DNA of 10,196 nt from Oligoflexaceae bacterium (lineage in GTDB: Bacteria > Bdellovibrionota_B > Oligoflexia > Oligoflexales > Oligoflexaceae). How positions within the stretch are numbered: the stretch's first letter is position 1; each line of letters opens with the position of its first letter. Both the position numbers and the translations under genes were made by a program. The stretch spans positions 1 to 10,196 of the forward strand of contig CANJJY010000147.1 of the NCBI GenBank assembly GCA_947474445.1, written 5' to 3'. Below are positions 1 to 5,589 of this stretch, piece after piece. Below the pieces are notes generated by a model that searched no databases, was not told the DNA's origin, and saw nothing but the letters and a program-made list of their open reading frames with translations.

Positions 1-53
1 CGGGATTTTGCAAATTGGACCTTTCGGAAACCCTATTACTTATGGAAACCAAA

Positions 54-1268
54 ATGAAATTAGCATCACCCTCACTTTTTATTTCGTTCGTGGCGATTTC
101 TCTTTCTACCTATTCCCTAGGTTTCTCTGCATCGGAACTCCACAGCTACACCGGTCCAGAGTGTGGAGATCCTAAATTTGAGTTTTCACAGAGACCTGAA
201 TGTGGTGTTCAAAATTATATGACGGGGAGAGCTGAGGTCTGCGGCGTGGAACAATACTCTTTAGGGTCAGACCCTTCTTGTCCAGGTTCCGACCCTGGAG
301 GGAGAGTTATTGGAGGCTTCAATTCGCCATTCACCTCACGAATTTTTTGGCAAAATGGAGATCCTTCATATGGCGGAGAGGATCTAACAACAGCGTACAC
401 TACAAATGACTTAGGTAGGTTGGTAAGCTCGAACACAAGATCGGATATATTTAATTTCCAACCGGGTACAGTCACAGTTACTTACTACGAAAGGGAACTT
501 GAACATTGGAGCTGCAGGGCAAGCAGTATTGTGAGAAAGTTCGGTAGCAAAGTAGATACGACTATAAGTGCAGATTGTACAACCAAACCAATAAATGCGG
601 TCTGTGCTAAACCAGAATTTGGTGTGGCTCTTTATAAAGCTTGTGAAAACCCTATTTTTGGGGTGAAGAGATACAATTGGTGCGACGACAAAAGCAAACC
701 GATCTACAAAACTTGCGAATTAAGAAAAAACCGCGGTGAGATCGAGACATTTGTTACGGAAGTAACTACAAATATCGACTTTCAAGCTGAACTTTATGCT
801 ACAAATCTTGCGAACTTCGTGGTCCGCTCTCAAGATAAAGCTTCTCTATCTTGTCTGATCGATAGATATTCTTCGATTCAGATTTATGAGAACGTCGTAA
901 ATGACCTGATAGAAAAATTCGAGGTCAGTTTTGGTGAGCCGTATCAAAAAGATTATTACGCTGATAAGTGCGTCTCAGGACTCCAAACACCTGCTGATTT
1001 AACCTATCTTGATCTGCAGTGTTCAACGCTAAGTTCAAGCCAGATTCGAGAAGGTATTGCTAATTCTGATGAAGATCGAAAACTTAAGCGATTCTATCAG
1101 GATTGTTTTGCTCAAAAGGCTTATCTATTGCCCTTGAGCTGGTTTCAATTCAACCTATCCGAGACTTCTCTTTTGCTCGATGACATAGTTGCAAAGCAGG
1201 ACCCATCATTAAAGGAAAAGCTATTAGAAATTCAAGAAGATCTTAAAAAGGCACAAGTAATTAATTAG
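54..1268 (+). CDS. Secreted protein with 13-residue cysteine repeats
   Basis: The family is not recognised. The ATG at 54 gives 404 residues and opens directly on a Sec-type signal peptide: Lys2, a hydrophobic stretch at about 7-24, and a likely cut after Ala26. A TTG at 15 and an ATG at 42 would only add residues before that signal. The mature N-terminus has four cysteines spaced exactly 13 residues apart (37, 50, 63, 76). A second cluster (175, 184, 197, 210, 221) contains two more 13-residue steps and shares a GVxxY core with the first. The C-terminal half (about 230-404) is mixed to helical with further cysteines and a charged helical tail. Many cysteines in an exported protein imply disulfide bonds outside the cytoplasm. 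It is first in a packed gene set leading to a toxin-like lipoprotein, so an accessory or surface-binding role is inferred. No catalytic motif is visible. Confidence 0.85.
   Translation: MKLASPSLFISFVAISLSTYSLGFSASELHSYTGPECGDPKFEFSQRPECGVQNYMTGRAEVCGVEQYSLGSDPSCPGSDPGGRVIGGFNSPFTSRIFWQNGDPSYGGEDLTTAYTTNDLGRLVSSNTRSDIFNFQPGTVTVTYYERELEHWSCRASSIVRKFGSKVDTTISADCTTKPINAVCAKPEFGVALYKACENPIFGVKRYNWCDDKSKPIYKTCELRKNRGEIETFVTEVTTNIDFQAELYATNLANFVVRSQDKASLSCLIDRYSSIQIYENVVNDLIEKFEVSFGEPYQKDYYADKCVSGLQTPADLTYLDLQCSTLSSSQIREGIANSDEDRKLKRFYQDCFAQKAYLLPLSWFQFNLSETSLLLDDIVAKQDPSLKEKLLEIQEDLKKAQVIN
162..281 (+). repeat. N-terminal 13-residue Cys repeat cluster
   Basis: This encodes residues 37-76 of the first protein. 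Cysteines fall at 37, 50, 63 and 76, an exact 13-residue period. The second and third units share a CGVxxY core, while the first and last are more degenerate. The repetition is clear in protein and not obvious in DNA, so the units are old rather than recently duplicated. Confidence 0.7.
576..716 (+). repeat. Second Cys repeat cluster of the same protein
   Basis: This encodes residues 175-221. Cysteines are at 175, 184, 197, 210 and 221, and 184-197-210 are again 13 apart. Two units match P-x-F-G-V-x-x-Y-x-x-C, the same GVxxY core as the first cluster but with the cysteine moved from before the GV to after the Tyr. This suggests one repeat family whose disulfide partners have shifted. Confidence 0.65.
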
Positions 1269-1285
1269 CATTGGAACTAAATTAA

Positions 1286-2599
1286 ATGAGTTTTTTTAAA
1301 ATATATTTAGCAAGCTCAATTCTTCTGCTGTCATCCCTTGCAATTGGGCAAGACGCTAATGAATTAGGTTCTAATGTTTTCACTTTCTCAATTCCGGAAC
1401 TTCCGAGTAAAGAAGGGTTGGATAATTTTCTACAAAATTTAAAGTCTGACACCCTTCCGAAATTCAAAGCTCTTCACCAATGCGTTCAGAAGTCTCGTTT
1501 GATAACAGATTCTTATAGAACGCTTAAGGATTATGGCTTTGGAGAGCAGCGAAAGGGAAATATCCTAATTTTGGATGCTAACCAAAACATTCCTATCGAC
1601 TATAAATACGATACGCACCTTACACGAAACTTTGAATCGTTAAAATCGAGCCAAGACAAAGCTCTCAAAGCCATTGAGGACTTTAATCAGAGCTTGAAGT
1701 TATCAGAAATTGAGAACTTTGAAGACATTAAGAGTCGACTAGAGGGAATTGATGCTCAAATAGCCAAGCTTTCTTCCGACTTAGCAAGAACTTCTCAGCG
1801 AGAGGAAACTTTTATTTTCCTCCTTGAGAAATCGAATGAAAATATCCGGCAGAGCCTATCTGATTCAAAAGATGACATTCAATTTGTGCTTAGTGATGTG
1901 TGCGGCAGTGTACCAGTTTCTACTATTGTGGGATTAATTGGAAATGATTTACAAAAGACGATTGACGGAACCGAAGAGATGAAATCGTTTATCGTAACAG
2001 CTCGAAACCGTCGACGAGCATTTGTAGACTATCTTTATCAGTATCATCGGTACAAATTGACTTCCGCCTATGCAGCCTATACCCATGACGAACTCACGAA
2101 TATTCAAAATAAGCTTTTGTCGGTTCTCGCAACAGGAAGGCTAATTGAAGACTTCACTTCGTGGTGGTCGGGAGTTAATCGTAAGGGTTTAGCTGACAGT
2201 CTACATACCAAGTATTACCAGTTTGAGGAACCTCTAAGACGACTTCGGGCAACTAAAGAAATCGCACAGTCCTATCTCGAAAGGGTGGATGCCTTCAAAG
2301 ACTCTCCCGAGTCCATGAAGAACGTAGTCAGAAATCAAATCAAGTCAGCGATTTCAGTAATTGATCGTTCAACTCAAAGACTCTTAGAAAAGACGTGGAA
2401 GGGTCAATTTGAGCAACAAAAATTGACTGTCGATGCAATGCTCGAAATTAAAGACAAGCTTTCTCCTGTTTGTATTTCAAAGCTTGCGCAGTTCTCAATT
2501 CTCAGTCAGCGGATACGTTCCATTGATTCTTTTCCACTTGCAGAGGCTAAGTACGCAGACCTAATTGATCAATGCGAGTCAAAAGAAGGTGTCGAATAA
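1286..2599 (+). CDS. Secreted alpha-helical / coiled-coil protein
   Basis: The family is not recognised. The 437-residue product starts at an ATG 17 bases after the previous stop, with a GGA about 10 bases upstream. Residues 1-21 are a signal peptide: Lys5, an LLLSSLA core and a likely cut after AIG. The rest is strongly helical and charged. Residues about 115-205 have heptad-like spacing of Leu/Ile with Lys/Glu/Asp/Gln, and a further helical stretch at about 310-410 contains many Arg, Lys and Glu. Only four cysteines are present, unlike the cysteine-rich upstream protein. No transmembrane segment follows the signal peptide, so it should be periplasmic or released. The stop lies one base before the next start, so translation is probably coupled to the lipoprotein toxin gene. 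An accessory, chaperone-like or scaffold role for the toxin is inferred from position alone. Confidence 0.85.
   Translation: MSFFKIYLASSILLLSSLAIGQDANELGSNVFTFSIPELPSKEGLDNFLQNLKSDTLPKFKALHQCVQKSRLITDSYRTLKDYGFGEQRKGNILILDANQNIPIDYKYDTHLTRNFESLKSSQDKALKAIEDFNQSLKLSEIENFEDIKSRLEGIDAQIAKLSSDLARTSQREETFIFLLEKSNENIRQSLSDSKDDIQFVLSDVCGSVPVSTIVGLIGNDLQKTIDGTEEMKSFIVTARNRRRAFVDYLYQYHRYKLTSAYAAYTHDELTNIQNKLLSVLATGRLIEDFTSWWSGVNRKGLADSLHTKYYQFEEPLRRLRATKEIAQSYLERVDAFKDSPESMKNVVRNQIKSAISVIDRSTQRLLEKTWKGQFEQQKLTVDAMLEIKDKLSPVCISKLAQFSILSQRIRSIDSFPLAEAKYADLIDQCESKEGVE
2584..2589 (+). promoter_or_regulatory. Ribosome binding site for the toxin-lipoprotein gene
   Basis: AGAAGG lies 11 bases before the ATG at 2601 and inside the 3' end of the preceding gene. 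It supports that ATG over an in-frame TTG at 2565, which would put 12 polar residues ahead of an otherwise well-formed lipoprotein signal. Confidence 0.6.
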
Positions 2600-2600
2600 T

Positions 2601-4325
2601 ATGAAGAACGCCATTTCTATCATTTCGCTTATATTCTTTATGATTTCGTGCCAAAAGCCGGACTTGATCAATAATCAACCTCGTGATCCAAACAGACCCA
2701 CAAAATGTGTTGGGGGTGGCTGTAAGGTCAATTTTGAAATTACTATTACTGCAGATGGAAAGTTTGAACGAGACCCGAACGTTGATAAATTTCACGATCC
2801 GACTTTGGACAAGCCGAATACAGGGAGTAGTCTTAAGGATTGGCTATTAGCATTTATTTCCTCTCCTACGTCGGCTCCTAACCCGGATTTTAAGCCCGAC
2901 ACAGTAAGTCCTAATGATGGCGTTGGAGCTGAACATGATGGTTCTGTTGGAGGTGATTTAACGGTTACTCGTCCTACCAACACTGATGACTTATCGGAAA
3001 CAGGGGTAGGGCCTAAAGATAGGAAATTTAAAGACTCTGATCTTGTTAAGGGCCTAGATAGGCTTTCGATAAATGCAGGCCTGGTGGCTGGCGAGATTAC
3101 CGGAGCAAATCAAAAGAAAAGGCGTGAAGCGAAGAGGATAAATCAAAAGATATCAGAGGCTCTCACTATCAGGGACCAAGTAGTACTTTTGGTCAATGAA
3201 ATGAATAAGGATTCACAATCAATCATCGGCACGGCTAAGGCCTTGGCTGACACCAATCAGTATTCGAGCACTAGTGAAGCATTTTCTACTACGAAAAGCT
3301 TTGCCGAAGAGCATAATACCCGTTTAGGTAAAGTCTATTCCGATCTAGACGAAATCTCTGGTGAAGTTGAAGTTCCTCCGGCTAAGCCAATCTATGATAC
3401 GCAAGACTTGAAATCGATCGAGCAAGCCCGCGCCTATTCAGGCTACGTTGCAAGGCAAGTTGAGACCCTTCCAGAAGGCGTCCGGGAAAGTGGTCGGGCT
3501 TTGGTGAAAGCAGGTAACTCTGCACTTGATCGCTCGGAAGAAGCCTATCGATCCGGAAAGAAACCCGAAGGCGATTTTGCGAAAGAAGTGGGAATTGCTT
3601 GTTTGGATGCAGCGCTGGGATTCGTGCCAGGGGTTGGATTCGCAAAAGATGTCTATGAAGCAACGACAGGGGTTAGCTTACTCAAGGGTGAAAAGCTTTC
3701 AACTTTTGAACGCTCGATGGCAGTTGTAGGCATATTGACGGCGGGGTACGGGAGTAAGCTTGCAATTGCGGCGAAGGCAGGGGCCATCTTTAGTGTTCTA
3801 AAAACGAGCGCCAAGGAAGCGGAAGCCGTCGGAGAGATTGCCGAAGTTGTGGGCAAAGCTGAAAGGTTTGTTGAAGACGCGGCATCATTAAAACGCTTTG
3901 GTCCACTCGAGAAAGGCCCTCTCCATGAGATTCCAGCTGGAAGCGGGACTGTTGCCGACACTTTTCGCAGTAGCAGCTACTATGAGGTGGTTACGAAGCA
4001 AGAGACCAAGCTCTATCGTGTCCACAACGTTGGCGAAGACGGGCAAGCCCTGGGTTCTTACTGGTCGAGAACAAAGCCGTCTGGACCGCTTCAAGCACAA
4101 TTGGATTCAGCACTCGATCCAAGTTGGGGAAACAAGGCTACCGCTTGGGTCGAAATAGATGCACCTGCCGGTACAAAGTTTTATGAGGGCGCCGTTTCAC
4201 CTACATTTCTTGAGTCAAGTGGAAGTAGAATACCAGTCGGAAGTCTATACGGTGGAGGGAGTCAGGTATACTTTGATGGCATTAAAGTGCCGGAAGCATG
4301 GATTTCTGCGAGAGGAATTTTTTGA
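2601..4325 (+). CDS. Lipoprotein with C-terminal polymorphic-toxin module
   Basis: The product has 574 residues. Residues 1-16 form a lipoprotein signal (Lys2, hydrophobic core, MIS before Cys17). Gln follows the cysteine, so outer-membrane sorting is plausible if Lol rules apply. Next come a CVGGGC motif (36-41), a Pro/Gly/Asp-rich linker (about 60-150) and a long helical region (about 150-330). Residues about 331-385 are Gly/Ala-rich, with FVPGVGFAKDVYEATTG then KGEKLSTFERSMAVVG. This matches my memory of the pre-toxin TG domain (PT-TG) that precedes toxin domains in polymorphic toxins; the TG is at 356-357. The last 110 residues are a compact domain with YRV (Arg473), SYWSR (486-490), SWGN (508-511) and GGGSQVY (551-557). 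That order resembles ADP-ribosyltransferase-like toxins, with Arg, aromatic-Ser and Gln as candidate active-site residues, but the enzyme class is inferred. Secretion, helical stalk, pre-toxin and toxin, followed at once by a cytoplasmic partner gene, fit a lipid-anchored interbacterial toxin. Confidence 0.8.
   Translation: MKNAISIISLIFFMISCQKPDLINNQPRDPNRPTKCVGGGCKVNFEITITADGKFERDPNVDKFHDPTLDKPNTGSSLKDWLLAFISSPTSAPNPDFKPDTVSPNDGVGAEHDGSVGGDLTVTRPTNTDDLSETGVGPKDRKFKDSDLVKGLDRLSINAGLVAGEITGANQKKRREAKRINQKISEALTIRDQVVLLVNEMNKDSQSIIGTAKALADTNQYSSTSEAFSTTKSFAEEHNTRLGKVYSDLDEISGEVEVPPAKPIYDTQDLKSIEQARAYSGYVARQVETLPEGVRESGRALVKAGNSALDRSEEAYRSGKKPEGDFAKEVGIACLDAALGFVPGVGFAKDVYEATTGVSLLKGEKLSTFERSMAVVGILTAGYGSKLAIAAKAGAIFSVLKTSAKEAEAVGEIAEVVGKAERFVEDAASLKRFGPLEKGPLHEIPAGSGTVADTFRSSSYYEVVTKQETKLYRVHNVGEDGQALGSYWSRTKPSGPLQAQLDSALDPSWGNKATAWVEIDAPAGTKFYEGAVSPTFLESSGSRIPVGSLYGGGSQVYFDGIKVPEAWISARGIF
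3589..4322 (+). other. Pre-toxin TG-like segment plus C-terminal toxin domain
   Basis: This is the effector end of the lipoprotein, residues about 331-574. The first part (331-385) is hydrophobic and Gly-rich with a TG pair, as expected for a pre-toxin domain. An Ala/Glu-rich helical linker (about 386-440) follows. The terminal domain (about 465-574) has the conserved-looking blocks YRV, SYWSR, SGPLQAQLD, DPSWGN and GGGSQVY. Such blocks near the very C-terminus, with a partner gene next door, are the hallmark of swappable toxin tips. Confidence 0.6.
4311..4316 (+). promoter_or_regulatory. Ribosome binding site for the immunity-like gene
   Basis: AGAGGA sits 9 bases before the ATG at 4326, inside the last codons of the toxin gene. 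With the stop and start touching (TGAATG), this predicts coupled translation so that the partner is made with the toxin. Confidence 0.6.
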
Positions 4326-5027
4326 ATGAATATTTTTTTACTTCGAAAATCAGGTTGTCCAAATTGCGCTTCGGATAAGGTTGCCGAGGTTTGGAGCGTG
4401 GAAGACTTCAAGACATTTGAGCCTCTCATTCCTCGCGGAAAATTGGGGAAATCAACTGAGCTCTTTGAATGTAGCAGTTGCAATGTCCACTACATTAGGG
4501 TGAACTATGGGCATCTTCTTCACTTGCTGACAAAAAGTAGTGAAGAACTCGTTTTCAAATTCTTTGATACCAACAACCGCGTCACTCACAAGGACGCCGA
4601 CGTCCTTAGAAATATTGGATCGCCTCGCCTCTCTGAAGGGAACGAGGAGTATCCCGCCAAAGTACTCACGAAGGACGGAACCCTCTATGAGCACGCGGTG
4701 GTGCGAACTATGGACTATATTTGGCCGATCGGACTTGCCGGGTTAGTCTCAAAGCGATTGATTTCTGAAATCGCAAATATTGCGGTAAGCGATGAAGCAA
4801 TGACTCTTGAGCAAAGAACCGCAGCCTATGAAGCTGTGGAAAATCGAAGTGGGATTGCTCCGATTTGGCTCAATAAGGGCAACGGTCCTTTCATGACGAC
4901 CTATCAGCAATATTTTATTCCCAAAGAATACGGTAAACCCGCAGATTTCATTTTGGATAAATCGGGCAGCGCGCCTACCCCGACTTTCAACAAGGTTCAG
5001 GTGACGTTTTTTATTGGACCCAACTGA
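4326..5027 (+). CDS. Putative immunity protein with N-terminal zinc ribbon
   Basis: The 233-residue product has no signal peptide or membrane segment, so it is cytoplasmic. Residues 11-52 contain two CxxC pairs (C11/C14 and C49/C52), the pattern of a four-cysteine zinc ribbon. The remainder is mixed alpha/beta and is not recognised. It starts directly at the toxin gene's stop codon with its own Shine-Dalgarno sequence. A cytoplasmic protein encoded immediately after a toxin tip is the standard place for a cognate immunity protein, and a cytoplasmic location would imply a toxin that acts in the cytoplasm. That role is inferred from position, because no known immunity family is recognised. The same frame stays open for 81 codons after the TGA, so the intact protein may have been about 315 residues and this copy truncated. 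A short regulator with a zinc ribbon is a less likely alternative. Confidence 0.65.
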   Translation: MNIFLLRKSGCPNCASDKVAEVWSVEDFKTFEPLIPRGKLGKSTELFECSSCNVHYIRVNYGHLLHLLTKSSEELVFKFFDTNNRVTHKDADVLRNIGSPRLSEGNEEYPAKVLTKDGTLYEHAVVRTMDYIWPIGLAGLVSKRLISEIANIAVSDEAMTLEQRTAAYEAVENRSGIAPIWLNKGNGPFMTTYQQYFIPKEYGKPADFILDKSGSAPTPTFNKVQVTFFIGPN

Positions 5028-5273
5028 GCTTACAAAAATCAGGCGAGACCACTTCAAGGTACGGATGCTCATTTTGTCAAGTTCGACGACATCCGCACCC
5101 TTGAAATATATGGGTCTCAGACAAGCTTTAGTTTAGCGAGTGAAGGACAACTTGAATTTTTGAACATCACAAATTTCGATAAAGTTGTTTTTGCATATCC
5201 TTATTATCATGGAAAAACCAAAGTTGACGAATTCGATAAAGGTGGTGAAATGAAGCTGGTCGGCTATTTGTAG
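5028..5273 (+). pseudogene. In-frame continuation of the immunity-like gene after a TGA stop
   Basis: Directly after the TGA at 5025-5027, in the same frame, 81 codons run to a TAG at 5271-5273. The translation is protein-like, with segments such as AHFVKFDDIRTLEIYG, NITNFDKVVFAYPYYHG and GGEMKLVGYL, and alternates hydrophobic and charged residues as beta-rich proteins do. There is no good start codon near its beginning; the only ATG in this frame is close to the end. It is therefore better explained as the severed C-terminus of the upstream gene than as a separate gene. A single base change (for example TGG to TGA) would account for it. A sequencing error or real readthrough cannot be excluded. 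Confidence 0.55.
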
Positions 5274-5518
5274 GTTTAATTTCATCACGTCAGCTGCATA
5301 AATTCTGTTCCTTCTCAATCGAGGCAAATTGTTAAGACATCACCTCCTCTAACAGTGAGGTTTGTAACGGTTTGCTAGCGATCCTTACCCCGGATCAGGC
5401 TTAGGCCCGCCCGACTCTCTTTCCGCGTGTCGACAAAAGCGCACCATCTTTAATTCTCTCGCCTGCCCTTCAGATCTCCCTGCGATACTCGACGATTAGA
5501 CGCTCACTTTGGGCCAGA

Positions 5519-5546
5519 TAAAGTTCGAAGCCGCAAGACCCGATCT
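5519..5546 (+). promoter_or_regulatory. Candidate sigma-28 (FliA-type) promoter
   Basis: TAAAGTTC (5519-5526) matches 7 of 8 bases of the FliA -35 consensus TAAAGTTT. CCCGATCT (5539-5546) matches 5 of 8 of the -10 consensus GCCGATAA, including the CCGAT core. The spacer is 12 bases rather than the usual 11. It ends 43 bases before the GTG of the downstream lipoprotein gene, a sensible distance. No better sigma-70 promoter was seen. It was found by eye and may be chance. Confidence 0.3.
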
Positions 5547-5576
5547 GTTAGGGGTGAGCGCAGGACTATTGATATG

Positions 5577-5582
5577 AAGGGA
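5577..5582 (+). promoter_or_regulatory. Ribosome binding site that supports a GTG start
   Basis: AAGGGA lies 7 bases before the GTG at 5590. The GTG opens directly on a lipoprotein signal peptide. An ATG at 5574 is in another frame and stops after seven codons, so it is not an alternative start. Confidence 0.65.
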
Positions 5583-5589
5583 CATTCGA

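Larger units (their letters stand above)
5274..5589 (+). other. 316-base spacer without a convincing gene
   Basis: No credible coding frame is visible on either strand. It contains two short inverted repeats: ACCTC/GAGGT (5342-5346 with 5357-5361) and GATCC/GGATC (5380-5384 with 5392-5396). Neither is followed by a real T-run. A sigma-28-like promoter candidate lies near the right end. Base composition rises from AT-rich to GC-rich across the spacer, so the boundary between the two gene blocks lies here. Confidence 0.6.

Noticed and set aside
15..53. Upstream TTG (15) or ATG (42) start for the first gene
   Set aside because: Both add polar residues before a well-formed signal peptide that begins at the ATG at 54.
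2565..2600. TTG start at 2565 for the toxin lipoprotein
   Set aside because: It would overlap the previous gene and place 12 residues before the lipoprotein signal. The ATG at 2601 has a Shine-Dalgarno sequence and a standard signal.
5133..5327. 64-codon minus-strand open frame at the end of the toxin cassette
   Set aside because: It mostly mirrors the plus-strand remnant at 5028-5273, whose translation is far more protein-like.
5342..5396. Inverted repeats ACCTC/GAGGT and GATCC/GGATC as transcription terminators
   Set aside because: The stems are only 5 base pairs with loops of 10 and 7 bases, and neither is followed by a T-run. They could arise by chance.
5274..5589. A c-di-GMP or other riboswitch in the spacer before the lipoprotein pair
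   Set aside because: The conserved GEMM core blocks are absent, and no other riboswitch signature was recognised.
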